Shown here: positions 8,711 through 17,812 of the stretch, one piece after another
How the letters are laid out: each line of letters begins with the position of its first letter
Position numbering within the stretch: the first letter of the stretch is position 1
From: Betaproteobacteria bacterium
GTDB lineage: Bacteria > Pseudomonadota > Gammaproteobacteria > Burkholderiales > Burkholderiaceae
Direction: 5' to 3'
Assembly: GCA_947378095.1 (NCBI GenBank)
Contig: CANCIL010000015.1
Location: 1 to 32,053, forward strand
Length of the DNA: 32,053 nucleotides
Program-made: the position numbers and the translations under genes
The notes under the pieces: model-generated
Seen by the model: the letters and a program-made list of their open reading frames with translations, nothing else
What the model was told of the DNA's origin: nothing
Databases searched by the model: none

Positions 8711-9880
8711 GTGAATGCAGAGCAATACCACCTAGAAATTATTGAGAAGTTGACTGAAGTCCCCGCTGCAGACTGGAATGCCCTACTCCCATCTGACGCT
8801 AGCCCTTTTCTAAAGCACGCCTTTTTAAGCACCCTGGAAGAAACTGCTTGCGTTGGCGGCAATTCTGGCTGGCAAGTTGCCCATCTAGGTCTTTACAAAG
8901 AAGATCGACTCATAGGAGCGATGCCCCTTTACTTAAAGCAACACTCTTATGGGGAATTTGTCTTTGATTGGTCTTGGGCACAAACCTACGAGCAACAAGG
9001 CATGCAGTACTACCCTAAAGCTCTCTGTGCCATTCCCTTTACCCCTGTTCAAGGTTCGAGAATCTTATTTGCCCCTGATCAGCCTGTAGCAGAAGTTCAA
9101 TCACAATTGATCAGAGGTCTTAAAACCTTGGTTGTGCAGAATCATTTATCGTCTGCTCACATTCTGTTTCCATTAGACGATCAAATCCAAGAAATCGTGG
9201 ATCAAGGCTTTATGTTGCGTGATTCAGTTCAGTTTCATTGGCATAACCAAGAGTTCACTAGCTTTGAGCAGTTCTTATCCGTTCTCACGATGAAGCGCCG
9301 CAAGAATATCCGTCGCGAACGAGAACAGGTAGCTAAAGCAAATGTTTCATTCAGACACATTCCCGGTCAATTGGCTAACAATGCTGACTGGGAGTTCTTT
9401 TATCGCTGCTATGCGAATACCTACCTTGAGCATCATTCAAGCCCCTACTTAAAGGAAGATTTTTTTAAACTCCTTTGCGAACGCATGCCTGAAAATCTGC
9501 ACCTGATCATTGCCCAGAGAAATGACAAGCCCATCGCCTCCTCGCTTTTGGTAGTCGATGCAATTGCTTCAAAAGCTTATGGACGATATTGGGGCGCAAT
9601 AGAGCATATTCCGCTGCTCCATTTTGAGACTGCGTATTATCAAGCGATTGAGTACTGTATTGAGCATGGCATTCAGACCTTTGAAGGTGGAGCGCAAGGT
9701 GAGCACAAGATGGCGCGAGGATTTTTACCAACTACCATTCATTCAGCACACTTCATTGCTGACCCTCGTTTTGCAAAGGCAGTGAAACATTTCTTAGAAA
9801 GAGAGCATCAAGGCATTGGCGCCTATGTTGATGAGCTCGCCGAGCACAGTCCTTTGAAATCGACTAAAGTACACCCATGA
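8711..9880 (+). CDS. FemAB-like acyltransferase (PF04339 type, GNAT fold)
   Basis: A 389-residue protein of the DUF482/FemAB-like family: N-terminal DWNALLP and SPFLKHAFLSTLEE, then WQVAHLGLYKEDRLIGAMPLYLK, ending with the second acyltransferase half (TFEGGAQGEHKMARGFLPT, about 315-340). Family members are predicted peptidogalycan-type aminoacyl/acyltransferases, and their substrates are not established. No signal peptide or membrane segment is seen. The start is GTG at 8711, six bases after gloA, with a poor Shine-Dalgarno, so translation probably couples to gloA. The stop overlaps the next gene's ATG (ATGA). Confidence 0.88.
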   Translation: MNAEQYHLEIIEKLTEVPAADWNALLPSDASPFLKHAFLSTLEETACVGGNSGWQVAHLGLYKEDRLIGAMPLYLKQHSYGEFVFDWSWAQTYEQQGMQYYPKALCAIPFTPVQGSRILFAPDQPVAEVQSQLIRGLKTLVVQNHLSSAHILFPLDDQIQEIVDQGFMLRDSVQFHWHNQEFTSFEQFLSVLTMKRRKNIRREREQVAKANVSFRHIPGQLANNADWEFFYRCYANTYLEHHSSPYLKEDFFKLLCERMPENLHLIIAQRNDKPIASSLLVVDAIASKAYGRYWGAIEHIPLLHFETAYYQAIEYCIEHGIQTFEGGAQGEHKMARGFLPTTIHSAHFIADPRFAKAVKHFLEREHQGIGAYVDELAEHSPLKSTKVHP

Positions 9881-10140
9881 ATTCTGGAAGCACTAAACCT
9901 AACGCACAAGACGGCTCAAACTCACTCTCTACAGGAGACGATGCTTCTGACTCACCCTGTATTGGAGTCTGCACTACCCTTTACGATGAGATCTGCCAAG
10001 GATGCGGACGTACCCTTGAGGAAGTAAGCAATTGGGTCTTCTATTCACCAGAAGAAAAAGCGACTGTTTGGCAGCGTATTCGCGCAGACGGTACTGCCCA
10101 GCGTTTTCAAAGACAAGTAAAAGAAAATAAGCCCATTTGA
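9877..10140 (+). CDS. DUF1289 Cys-rich small protein
   Basis: An 87-residue protein with the DUF1289 signature SPCIGVC...CQGCGRTLEEVSNW; four cysteines (C28, C32, C42 and C45 by eye) could hold a metal or Fe-S centre. Its function is not established; the family is often annotated as a predicted Fe-S protein. The first 25 residues are Ser/Asp/Asn-rich and probably disordered. Its ATG overlaps the stop of the acyltransferase gene (ATGA), which indicates translational coupling. The last codons and stop form part of the following terminator hairpin. Confidence 0.88.
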   Translation: MNSGSTKPNAQDGSNSLSTGDDASDSPCIGVCTTLYDEICQGCGRTLEEVSNWVFYSPEEKATVWQRIRADGTAQRFQRQVKENKPI

Positions 10141-10153
10141 TGGGCTTATTTTT
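10124..10153. terminator. Bidirectional intrinsic terminator overlapping a stop codon
   Basis: AATAAGCCCAT (10126-10136) and ATGGGCTTATT (10140-10150) form a perfect 11-bp stem with a 3-base loop, flanked by T-rich tracts on both strands. It lies between convergent transcripts: the stop TGA of the DUF1289 gene (10138-10140) is inside it, and the ybiT stop is about 20 bases to the right, so it can serve both. Confidence 0.85.
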
Positions 10154-10171
10154 GATGTGCACTAGCTTAAC

Positions 10172-11779
10172 TTAGCCTTCAAGGGCTTGGCTTCTGAGAT
10201 ATTCTTCGTAAGTGCCAGAGTAGTCGGTAACCGTACCATCCATCTTCACTTCTAAGATGCGGTTAGCCAGAGCAGATACAAATTCACGGTCATGAGAAAC
10301 GAAAATGAGTGTGCCATCGAATTTCTCAAGCGCAATTTGCAAACTCTCAATGGATTCCATATCCATATGGTTAGTTGGCTCATCCATGGCTAGGACGTTA
10401 TATTTTTGGAGCATTAACTTACCCCAAATCATGCGACCCTTTTCACCGCCTGAGAGAACCTTAACGGACTTGCCAATGTCATCGCCTGAAAAGAGTAAGC
10501 GGCCCAAGGTTCCACGAATCACTTGATCATCGTCGCCTGTATTGCGCCAATTGTTCATCCAATCCATGAGCAATTCATCTTTAGCAAACATCTCTGTGTT
10601 GTCTTGCGGCATCACTCCAACATTAGCGTTTTCCGCCCACTTCACATCACCGCTATCAGCAGCAATACCATCAAAGCGCTTGCTCAGAATTGTTTTTAAG
10701 AGGGTTGTCTTACCGGCACCATTTTGACCAATGATGGCAATCTTTTCTCCAGCGCGCACACCCAATTTGAAATTCTTGAAAATAGTACGGTCATAGGACT
10801 TAGTGAGCGCATTGCACTCGACCGCCATATTGTGAAGTTTCTTCTCAGTATCAAAACGAATAAAAGGATTCTGACGTGATGAAGGCTTCACCTCAACAAC
10901 CTCAATCTTCTCTAACTGTCTTTGACGTGAGGTTGCTTGACGTGCCTTAGAAGCATTGGCCGAGAATCGAGCTACGAAAGCCGCTAATTCAGCAATTTTT
11001 TCTTTGGCTTTAACGTTATTACTTAATTGCTGTGTTCTTGCCTGGACTGATGCCAGCATGTAAGAGTCGTAGTTTCCTGGATAGACCTTGAGCGTTCCAT
11101 AGTCCATATCCGCCATATGAGTACAGACTTCATTTAAGAAGTGGCGGTCATGCGAAATGATGACGATCGTACTTTTAATTTGATTCAGGATATCTTCAAG
11201 CCAATGAATCGAATGGATATCCAAGTTATTGGTTGGCTCATCTAACAACAAGACATCAGGATCAGAAAATAGTGCTTGCGCTAATAAAACGCGCAGCTTC
11301 CAACCAGGCGCAACATTACTCATCAGGCCATCATGTTGCTCAATTGGAATGCCAATTCCCAGGAGTAATTCGCCTGCTTTAGCTTCAGCGGTATAGCCGC
11401 CGTATTCAGCATACTTGCCTTCAAGCTCAGCAGCCTTCATGTAATCTTCATCAGTTGCTTCAGGGTTTGCGTAAATAGCATCGCGTTCCGCTGCAGCCTT
11501 CCACATTTCTTCGTGCCCCATCATCACGACATCCAATACGCGGACATCTTCGTAAGCAAATTGATCTTGACGCAACTTACCCAAACGAATACCAGGATCT
11601 AAGCTCACGTTACCGCTAGTAGGCTCAAGCTCGCCACCTAAAATTTTCATGAAGGTGGATTTACCGCATCCGTTTGCGCCAATGAGGCCATAGCGATTAC
11701 CGCCGCCAAACTTCACGGAAATGTTTTCAAACAAGGGCTTCGCCCCAAACTGCATAGTGATATTAGATGCTGACAGCAC
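10172..11779 (-). CDS. ybiT: ABC-F ATPase, YbiT type
   Basis: Soluble tandem-ATPase ABC-F protein thought to act on the ribosome; YbiT's exact role is poorly defined. The N-terminus ([22 protein letters not shown]) is nearly that of E. coli YbiT, and 535 residues match its ~530. NBD1 has Walker [10 protein letters not shown], but its signature is [13 protein letters not shown] instead of LSGGxxxR, a hallmark of this subfamily, and Walker B is [11 protein letters not shown]. The inter-domain linker has [18 protein letters not shown]2 has [17 protein letters not shown] and [10 protein letters not shown]. The start is GTG at 11777-11779 with a weak Shine-Dalgarno. The 93-base leader contains two hairpins. 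Upstream on the same strand is the queuosine-precursor transporter. Confidence 0.95.
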   Translation of the reverse strand: MLSASNITMQFGAKPLFENISVKFGGGNRYGLIGANGCGKSTFMKILGGELEPTSGNVSLDPGIRLGKLRQDQFAYEDVRVLDVVMMGHEEMWKAAAERDAIYANPEATDEDYMKAAELEGKYAEYGGYTAEAKAGELLLGIGIPIEQHDGLMSNVAPGWKLRVLLAQALFSDPDVLLLDEPTNNLDIHSIHWLEDILNQIKSTIVIISHDRHFLNEVCTHMADMDYGTLKVYPGNYDSYMLASVQARTQQLSNNVKAKEKIAELAAFVARFSANASKARQATSRQRQLEKIEVVEVKPSSRQNPFIRFDTEKKLHNMAVECNALTKSYDRTIFKNFKLGVRAGEKIAIIGQNGAGKTTLLKTILSKRFDGIAADSGDVKWAENANVGVMPQDNTEMFAKDELLMDWMNNWRNTGDDDQVIRGTLGRLLFSGDDIGKSVKVLSGGEKGRMIWGKLMLQKYNVLAMDEPTNHMDMESIESLQIALEKFDGTLIFVSHDREFVSALANRILEVKMDGTVTDYSGTYEEYLRSQALEG

Positions 11780-11813
11780 GGATGTTTTCTAGCTTTCTGA
11801 AATTCAATTGAGC

Positions 11814-11851
11814 GCCCCGCTTTCTGGGGCAAAGACCGTTATTTTAACGGT
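11814..11851 (-). promoter_or_regulatory. Two tandem hairpins in the ybiT leader
   Basis: ACCGTTA (11835-11841) pairs with TAACGGT (11845-11851), and GCCCC (11814-11818) pairs with GGGGC (11826-11830). Both lie between the transporter stop and the ybiT GTG. Neither is followed by a U tract on the minus strand. They could end or stabilise the upstream transcript or modulate ybiT translation; the role is not determined. Confidence 0.4.
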
Positions 11852-11872
11852 TTAGGAAAACCCAGGCTCAAA

Positions 11873-12583
11873 TTAAACTTTGACCCGAAATGGGGTGAAA
11901 TCGGTATGAATATCGTAAAAATCCTGATTTTCCTTGCGCTTTAAGAATCCCACTACCCAATAAGTGAGCGGCGTAGCCAAGATTTCCCAAGCGGTTTTCA
12001 GAACATATTGCGCCATGGCTACCTGGATAACCTCTTGAAGTGGCCATAAGCCATAAAAAGCAAGCATATAAAACAAGGAGGAATCTACTAGCTCACCAAT
12101 CGCTGTTGAACCGATTGTGCGCATCCATAAATGACGCCCCTCTGTCCAAATTTTCATTTTGGCCAAGACAAAGCTATTGGCAAAGCTGCCGCAGCAAAAG
12201 GCAGTCATCGAGGCCAAAGCAATTCTCCAAGAGTTCCCAAAGACGGTTTCTAGCCCCTGTTGATAAGAGGCCATGTAAGTGCCTGGAGCGACTGGCAACG
12301 CAATCACGATCTGCGCCATGATGGCTGCAAAAGCCAAAGCAGCAAAACCAGCCCAGACGGCCCTTCGGTCATACGCATAACCGTAGACCTCAGTCAAAAT
12401 ATCACCGAAAAAATAGGAGATTGGGAAAAATAAAATACCGGCGCCAAAGACAGTTACGCCAAGATAAGGCAAATCGACTACAGCCGCTTTTCCTGCCCCG
12501 ATAAAGTTGGAGCAAAGCAAAACAACTACGAAGGCAGCCAAAATCAGATCGTAATAACGGTGGTGGCGTCTCGGTGCGTCCAT
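11873..12583 (-). CDS. yhhQ: Queuosine precursor transporter (YhhQ/VUT family)
   Basis: Inner-membrane importer for 7-cyano-7-deazaguanine or 7-aminomethyl-7-deazaguanine, precursors of queuosine in tRNA wobble positions. About six hydrophobic segments are visible, with family motifs RYYDLILAAFVVVLLCSN near the N-terminus, FFPISYFFGDILTEVYGY, FANSFVLAKMK and ELVDSSLFY. I use the ATG at 12583 (236 residues), which places the N-terminus just before RYYDL as in relatives; a TTG at 12652 would add 23 residues. Neither has a strong Shine-Dalgarno. It is divergent from the glutaryl-CoA dehydrogenase gene and upstream of ybiT, so two translation-related genes share a strand. Confidence 0.9.
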   Translation of the reverse strand: MDAPRRHHRYYDLILAAFVVVLLCSNFIGAGKAAVVDLPYLGVTVFGAGILFFPISYFFGDILTEVYGYAYDRRAVWAGFAALAFAAIMAQIVIALPVAPGTYMASYQQGLETVFGNSWRIALASMTAFCCGSFANSFVLAKMKIWTEGRHLWMRTIGSTAIGELVDSSLFYMLAFYGLWPLQEVIQVAMAQYVLKTAWEILATPLTYWVVGFLKRKENQDFYDIHTDFTPFRVKV

Positions 12584-12677
12584 AAACTCAGAAAAATGGA
12601 TAATAGGAGCAAGAATATCTGTATTCCTAGAAATTCGCAGGAAACCAACCAAAACTAATTAGAGGACGACTAAAGCA

Positions 12678-13856
12678 ATGAGTAAAGCCAGTTTTCAGTG
12701 GGATGACCCACTTTTGCTTGATACCCAACTGACTGAAGATGAACGTATGGTTCGCGATGCTGCTGCTGAATATGCTCAAGGACGATTAATGCCCCGCATC
12801 CATGATGCGTATCGCAATGAAACGACCGACCCTAGCATTTTCCGTGAAATGGGTGAACTTGGACTACTCGGTATTACGATTCCCGAACAATATGGTGGCG
12901 CTAACCTCAATTATGTTTCCTATGGTCTGATCGCTAGAGAGATTGAGCGGGTGGACTCAGGCTATCGCTCCATGATGAGCGTACAGTCTTCCCTCGTGAT
13001 GGTGCCGATTAATGAATTTGGAAGCGAAGCGCAAAAACAAAAATACCTGCCTAAATTAGCTACTGGTGAATGGATTGGTTGTTTTGGTTTAACAGAACCC
13101 AATTATGGTTCTGATGCAGGTGGCATGATCACACGCGCTAAAAAAGTTCCTGGCGGTTTTTCTTTGACTGGCTCAAAGATGTGGATCTCCAACTCTCCAA
13201 TCGCTGATGTCTTTGTGGTGTGGGCAAAAAATGATGAAGGCGTCATTCGCGGCTACATTCTGGAAAAAGGCATGAAGGGTTTAAGTGCACCTAAGATCAC
13301 TGGCAAGATGGGTTTACGTGCTTCCATTACCGGCGAAATCGTGATGGATGAAGTATTCGTGCCCGATGAAAATGAATTCCCTGAAGTCACGGGTCTTAAG
13401 GGCCCCTTCACCTGCCTCAATTCTGCACGCTATGGCATCTCTTGGGGTGCGCTTGGTGCAGCAGAATGGTGCTGGCATGCAGCCCGCCAGTACACCATGG
13501 ATCGCAAGCAATTTGGTAAGCCCTTAGCTGCTAATCAGCTGATTCAGAAAAAATTAGCTGATATGCAAACAGAGATTACCTTAGCCCTTCAAGGTTGCCT
13601 ACGTTTAGGTCGCATGAAAGACGAAGGCATTGCTGCTCCGGAAATTACTTCCATCATGAAACGTAACTCTTGCGGCAAATCTCTTGATATCGCACGTATG
13701 GCGCGTGATATGCATGGCGGCAACGGTATTTCTGATGAGTACGGTGTTGTCCGCCACATGCTTAATCTAGAAGTAGTGAATACCTATGAAGGTACGCATG
13801 ATATTCATGCGCTGATTCTGGGTCGCGCTCAGACTGGCATTCAAGCTTTTAGTTAA
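12678..13856 (+). CDS. gcdH: Glutaryl-CoA dehydrogenase
   Basis: Acyl-CoA dehydrogenase family flavoenzyme that oxidises and decarboxylates glutaryl-CoA to crotonyl-CoA in lysine, tryptophan and aromatic degradation, passing electrons to ETF. The 392 residues begin [19 protein letters not shown], as in GCDHs. FAD/substrate motifs include [13 protein letters not shown] and KMWISNSP, the substrate-carboxylate-binding Arg lies in the QSSLVM...FGSEAQK region as in the family, and the catalytic base is E371 in TYEGTHDIH. The [20 protein letters not shown] ending is typical. AGAGGA lies 11 bases before the ATG. It runs convergently into mnmH with only 4 bases between stops and no hairpin, so the transcripts probably overlap. 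Confidence 0.95.
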   Translation: MSKASFQWDDPLLLDTQLTEDERMVRDAAAEYAQGRLMPRIHDAYRNETTDPSIFREMGELGLLGITIPEQYGGANLNYVSYGLIAREIERVDSGYRSMMSVQSSLVMVPINEFGSEAQKQKYLPKLATGEWIGCFGLTEPNYGSDAGGMITRAKKVPGGFSLTGSKMWISNSPIADVFVVWAKNDEGVIRGYILEKGMKGLSAPKITGKMGLRASITGEIVMDEVFVPDENEFPEVTGLKGPFTCLNSARYGISWGALGAAEWCWHAARQYTMDRKQFGKPLAANQLIQKKLADMQTEITLALQGCLRLGRMKDEGIAAPEITSIMKRNSCGKSLDIARMARDMHGGNGISDEYGVVRHMLNLEVVNTYEGTHDIHALILGRAQTGIQAFS

Positions 13857-13860
13857 GCCA

Positions 13861-14934
13861 CTAAGTTCCGAGCTTTTCTACGATGGCCTTTGCTGAATTA
13901 GCAAAGGCCTCGTCACTATCATCCTCTAGAAGTACGTAACGGTCCGGGTTATATGCTGGGAAGTTGCGAACAATAGATGAGGAATAAGATGGGTCATAGT
14001 GCTTGACCAACAACTCCTCAACCAATTGCGGAAAATTGCCTGCATCAATTGCTTCTGACCACTGTGCAATTTGTACTTTTCCGTAATGCGCAGTAAGTAA
14101 TGCTAGCTTGCTCTTGAAGTTATTCGTATCAGTTAAAAAGTGGTGATACTCACGTATCAACCAAGACACTCTAGTAGCAGTGTTCGATCTCAACTCAACA
14201 CAGGATCCGCCGCGAATTTTTTCCATTAAGGCATCCGGCACATGCACGCCACCCACTTTTTTACTCTCTGACTCCACATACACTGGTCTACTAGAATCCA
14301 GAGCGCGTAGCGCATTCCACACCGCAGTCTCAAAACCCTTTTGCGAGGGCTGGTCGATATGCGGTTCATTACCTAGTACTGAGCCACGATGAATTGCCAA
14401 TGCCTCTAAATCCAACACCTGAGCACCTAAAGCTTTGACCTCTTGTAAGACGCGTGTCTTCCCGCTACCTGTCATGCCGCAAATCACTTGAAAAGAAAAT
14501 TGCTGGGCATACAGATCAAGGCCATCGATCACAGTTCGCCTAAATCCTTGGTAACCACCTTCGAGTTGCATTGCTTTCCAGCCGATGCGATTCAAAATAT
14601 GGGTAAAGGCACCGCTGCGTTCTCCGCCTCGCCAGCAATAAATCAAGGGACGCCATTCGCGTGGATAGTCTAAAAAATGATTCTCCAGATGTGTGGCAAT
14701 ATTGCGAGAGACCAAAGCAGCTCCAAGCTTCTTGGCAGCAAAAGGGGATTCTTGTTTATATAAGGTGCCGATCTGAGCGCGCTCTTCATTATTCAGAACA
14801 GGATAGTTAAGCGCTCCAGGAATGTGATCCAAAGCAAATTCTGCTGGCGAGCGAACATCGATCACCAAATCAAACTGATCGAGCTGACAAAGAAACTGAT
14901 CTAACTTTAAGATGTGGGGATTGCTAGGCTGCAT
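13861..14934 (-). CDS. mnmH: tRNA 2-selenouridine synthase
   Basis: MnmH/SelU replaces sulfur by selenium at C2 of the wobble uridine of tRNA-Lys, -Glu and -Gln, via geranylation of 2-thiouridine and use of selenophosphate. The N-terminal rhodanese domain carries the active-site Cys C100 in YCWRGGERSG. A P-loop NTPase-like domain follows, with GMTGSGKT at 153-160. Its 357 residues are normal. The start lies 5 bases after the thioesterase stop, so it is the last gene of the long minus-strand block. A selD gene is needed for selenation and is not in this window. The neighbouring YeeE/YedE permeases raise the possibility of selenium as well as sulfur handling, which is inference only. Confidence 0.94.
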   Translation of the reverse strand: MQPSNPHILKLDQFLCQLDQFDLVIDVRSPAEFALDHIPGALNYPVLNNEERAQIGTLYKQESPFAAKKLGAALVSRNIATHLENHFLDYPREWRPLIYCWRGGERSGAFTHILNRIGWKAMQLEGGYQGFRRTVIDGLDLYAQQFSFQVICGMTGSGKTRVLQEVKALGAQVLDLEALAIHRGSVLGNEPHIDQPSQKGFETAVWNALRALDSSRPVYVESESKKVGGVHVPDALMEKIRGGSCVELRSNTATRVSWLIREYHHFLTDTNNFKSKLALLTAHYGKVQIAQWSEAIDAGNFPQLVEELLVKHYDPSYSSSIVRNFPAYNPDRYVLLEDDSDEAFANSAKAIVEKLGT

Positions 14935-14939
14935 ACGCT

Positions 14940-15362
14940 TTAAGAGCGCAATATCTGCAGAATATGCTCAGGCCAAGGTGCAGACTGATTGGTGGTGAGA
15001 TCAACCCAAACCATCGTCGCACCCCCTTCTGCCACCATAGTCTCGGGCGCAGTGCTCAGATACATCTCGGTATAAACGTCTAAGCTGGATCTGCCAATTG
15101 TCCCGATGGATGTTTTCAGAATAAGCTCGCCGGGATAAGAGAGTTGTTGATAAAAATTACAAAAGCCATTGATCATCAACATGGACTCACGGCCAGGAGC
15201 AACGCTGTATCCAAGAGAGGTAATCCACTCTACCCTCGCCTGCTCCATATACCGAAAGTAAATCGTGTTATTGACATGCCCATAGGCATCCATGTCCCCC
15301 CAACGAATAGGCATGCGCATTTCATGTACTACTCTTTTTTCAGCGGGGATCGTAATGCGCAT
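14940..15362 (-). CDS. Acyl-CoA thioesterase, hotdog fold (YbgC/4HBT-like)
   Basis: A 140-residue single hotdog-domain protein with the 4HBT/YbgC motif RWGDMDAYGHVNN, where D23 or D25 should be the catalytic aspartate, followed by YFRYMEQARVEWI. It probably hydrolyses an acyl-CoA in the cytosol; the substrate is unknown. I choose the ATG at 15360-15362, which begins 11 bases after the upstream DUF442 stop; the frame extends 23 codons further but would overlap that gene and lacks family similarity. It lies between the DUF442 gene and mnmH in a tight run. Confidence 0.85.
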   Translation of the reverse strand: MRITIPAEKRVVHEMRMPIRWGDMDAYGHVNNTIYFRYMEQARVEWITSLGYSVAPGRESMLMINGFCNFYQQLSYPGELILKTSIGTIGRSSLDVYTEMYLSTAPETMVAEGGATMVWVDLTTNQSAPWPEHILQILRS

Positions 15363-15373
15363 CTGAAATGAAC

Positions 15374-15718
15374 TTAGCCCAATTGCATCGCAAGATGATA
15401 CAAATTCGTTGAACGCGCACCTGAGCGACAAAATGCCAATACAGGTCCGGGCATCGTTTTCAGTAAGCGCGCCATCTCTTGAACTTGTGCTGGCGTAATT
15501 GCACTAGGCACTACCGGTAGATAAGCGTAGTTCAAGCCCAACTTTTCTGCTTCAGCCTGAATCGCTGCATTAGAAGGTTGATCAGGACCACCTTCGCCAT
15601 CAGGGCGATTATTAATGACGCTTTTGTACCCTTGCTGAGCAATCTCAGCTAGATGACTAGGATCAATTTGACCTAGCGTGCCAAATTGACTTGTATGACA
15701 ACTAATAGGAAGACTCAT
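15374..15718 (-). CDS. DUF442 (TIGR01244-type) sulfurtransferase/phosphatase-like protein
   Basis: A 114-residue protein with a tyrosine-phosphatase-like fold. It has GYKSVINNRPDGEGGPDQP near residues 30-48 and the P-loop CRSGARS with nucleophile C97. In BLH proteins of Xylella and Agrobacterium this domain is fused to an ETHE1-type persulfide dioxygenase, acts as a sulfurtransferase, and is encoded with BigR and YeeE/YedE proteins. Here it stands alone, immediately after two YeeE/YedE halves, which strongly suggests a role in persulfide/thiosulfate handling. The start is well supported by GAGGG before the ATG. Confidence 0.87.
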   Translation of the reverse strand: MSLPISCHTSQFGTLGQIDPSHLAEIAQQGYKSVINNRPDGEGGPDQPSNAAIQAEAEKLGLNYAYLPVVPSAITPAQVQEMARLLKTMPGPVLAFCRSGARSTNLYHLAMQLG

Positions 15719-15768
15719 AACACCCTCAAATCGAGCAATATTGAATAAATGACAGAAAAGATTCTAAA

Positions 15769-16206
15769 TCAGACTGGCTTACGGTGACCCGTAAAGAAGC
15801 GCTCGCACAGATGCATGCCAGCTAGCATGGCAATCACAAAAACCAAGGCCTTTAAATGACCGGCACCCAAGGCCACAATTGCAGGCCCTGGACAGAATCC
15901 CGCAAGACCCCACCCTGCACCAAATATAAAGCTACCAATCACTAAGGGCCGTGAAATATCTCTTCTAGTCGGAATATGAAAGACGCCACCAAAGAAAGCT
16001 TCGCTGCGCTTACTGGCCATAAAGAAACCAGCTAATCCTACTAAGACTGCGCCACCCATAACAAAAATTAAGGAAGGATCCCATAAACCCGCAAGATCCA
16101 AAAAGCTTTGGATCTTCATTGGATTGGTCATTCCGGAAATAATCAGGCCCCATCCAAATACAACGCCAATGGCGTATTGACTGATCAGGCTAAAGTGTTT
16201 TTTCAT
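15769..16206 (-). CDS. YeeE/YedE half-size sulfur transporter (second half)
   Basis: A 145-residue integral membrane protein with about four hydrophobic segments. The family motif GAGWGLAGFCPGPA contains the single conserved cysteine C105, proposed in TsuA-type transporters to relay thiosulfate or other sulfur species by transient hydrogen bonding. The N-terminal GWGLIISGMTNPMKIQSFLD is typical of the second half of split YeeE/YedE proteins. The start is taken at 16206 (MKKHFSL) 7 bases after the stop of its partner; the 10 extra upstream codons overlap the partner. The two halves probably assemble together. Confidence 0.88.
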   Translation of the reverse strand: MKKHFSLISQYAIGVVFGWGLIISGMTNPMKIQSFLDLAGLWDPSLIFVMGGAVLVGLAGFFMASKRSEAFFGGVFHIPTRRDISRPLVIGSFIFGAGWGLAGFCPGPAIVALGAGHLKALVFVIAMLAGMHLCERFFTGHRKPV

Positions 16207-16213
16207 GGGGTGC

Positions 16214-16645
16214 TTAGATGAGGTGGCGAATAACAAAAACCACTAAAAAACCAGCAGTCATAAAAGAGAGTGTTGCCACTAAGGACCGCGGAGATAAACG
16301 GGATAAACCGCATATGCCATGACCACTCGTGCAACCCGAGCCATACTGAACGCCAAACCCCACCAACAAACCCGCAACAATCACAGTGAACCAACCAGCA
16401 TCCACTTCAATCACAGGCAGAATACCAAAAATAAGAGCCGCTAAAAAGGATGAAGTGAGCAAGCCCAGCGCAAATGCCAAGCGCCATGACCAGTCCCCTT
16501 TTTTGGGATGCAAGAGACCGGAGACAATGCCACTAATTCCTAAAATACGTCCATGCAAAAGTACGTAGAGGGCTGCGGCAACACCTAATATCATTCCGCC
16601 AAGCAAGGATGGAATGGGTGTAAAAGAAAACCAATCAATTTGCAT
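16214..16645 (-). CDS. YeeE/YedE half-size sulfur transporter (first half)
   Basis: A 143-residue membrane protein with about four hydrophobic segments and the family motif YGSGCTSGHGICGLSRLS (C105, H109, C112). It begins 24 bases after the full-length YeeE/YedE gene and is followed at once by its complementary half. In BigR-type operons such paired DUF395 half proteins accompany the persulfide dioxygenase/sulfurtransferase and are thought to move sulfur compounds across the inner membrane. Direction and substrate are inferred. Confidence 0.88.
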   Translation of the reverse strand: MQIDWFSFTPIPSLLGGMILGVAAALYVLLHGRILGISGIVSGLLHPKKGDWSWRLAFALGLLTSSFLAALIFGILPVIEVDAGWFTVIVAGLLVGFGVQYGSGCTSGHGICGLSRLSPRSLVATLSFMTAGFLVVFVIRHLI

Positions 16646-16669
16646 TACAGAAGTTCCAATCTATCAAGA

Positions 16670-17791
16670 TTAACTACAAGGATTGGGAGCAAGTCGTAAT
16701 TGCAAATATCGCAAACCGAGATAGGCGCCAAAAATAAATCCGGGGAGCGCCAAGAAAGATCCGAGCGCCAAAGTAGAGATGCCACTTAAGCCTTGACCAA
16801 CCGTGCATCCTAAAGCAGTAACCCCACCAAAACCCATTAAGCTTGCGCCTACTAAATGATTAGCCGTATCTTCGGTATTCCGAAAGGATTCCCAGCGAAA
16901 CGATTTAGTCACAATGGCTACTGCAGCCGAACCCAAAATCATTCCCAGCACCGCAACAATTCCCACAGTAAGCACCTTGGAGGTATCGCTAAACATCATG
17001 AGCCAATCTAGTGAATAGGCATATGGCGCTACAAAGGATAGACTTTCCATTCTTCCAGAGTTGGTCAACAAGAAAACTTCTTCTAAGGTATTGGGATCCT
17101 CGGCGACATAACCTAAATTTCCTGATACCCACCAAACTGCACAAATCGCTAGACCTACAGCAATACCAGCCAAGAAATTCTCAACAGTCCAAAAAGAACG
17201 CTTAGAGAGAGCGTAAGCAATGAACGCAAATCCAATGATCAAACCCAGCACCAAATGCAAAGCACCTCGCTCGATACCTAATGGACCGCTAAGTAAGCTA
17301 GGTAAGTCTTGAGGGGTGTTGAGTGCAATAAAAATAGTGTCCAGTGTATTGATCCTAATAACGCCTAAAAATCCGCGCATGGTCATATAGGCAGTTAAAC
17401 CCAAAACCAAAAACACAATGATGGACTTTAAATTACCGCCCCCAATGCGCACCAAGGTCTTACTACCACAACCAGAAGACAAGACCATGCCAAAACCAAA
17501 GAGAACGCTTCCGACCAGAGTCGATAGCCAGAGAAACTTATTGCCGGTGTAAAAACTTTTAAGGGGATCAATCAAGCCAAAGTAAGACATCAATGTGAAA
17601 CCAAGTACAGCGATACCAATGGCTAAAAACCATTGCCTTAAGCGATCCCAGCTAGACATAATGAAAATATCAGACACTGCCCCCATGCTACAAAAACCGG
17701 TTTTTTGCATAACGGCACCGAGTACAAAGGTGATTGCAAATGTAGCCCAGAGAACGGACTTACCTAGCGAAGCAATATCTACAACTTCCAT
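16670..17791 (-). CDS. Full-length YeeE/YedE (TsuA-like) thiosulfate/sulfur permease
   Basis: A 373-residue polytopic inner-membrane protein (about nine to ten hydrophobic segments) with three conserved Cys motifs: GFCSMG (C34), SSGCGSK (C108) and ALGCTVGQG (C329). These are characteristic of the TsuA/YeeE thiosulfate uptake family, where cysteines line the pore. A related clade (YedE) is linked to selenium metabolism, so selenium species cannot be excluded. It lies between the small cytochrome c and the two half-size homologues, giving three family members in a row. The ATG at 17791 has no strong Shine-Dalgarno and lies 21 bases after the cytochrome stop. Confidence 0.9.
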   Translation of the reverse strand: MEVVDIASLGKSVLWATFAITFVLGAVMQKTGFCSMGAVSDIFIMSSWDRLRQWFLAIGIAVLGFTLMSYFGLIDPLKSFYTGNKFLWLSTLVGSVLFGFGMVLSSGCGSKTLVRIGGGNLKSIIVFLVLGLTAYMTMRGFLGVIRINTLDTIFIALNTPQDLPSLLSGPLGIERGALHLVLGLIIGFAFIAYALSKRSFWTVENFLAGIAVGLAICAVWWVSGNLGYVAEDPNTLEEVFLLTNSGRMESLSFVAPYAYSLDWLMMFSDTSKVLTVGIVAVLGMILGSAAVAIVTKSFRWESFRNTEDTANHLVGASLMGFGGVTALGCTVGQGLSGISTLALGSFLALPGFIFGAYLGLRYLQLRLAPNPCS

Positions 17792-17812
17792 GATGAATAA
17801 ATTCTAAAAATA

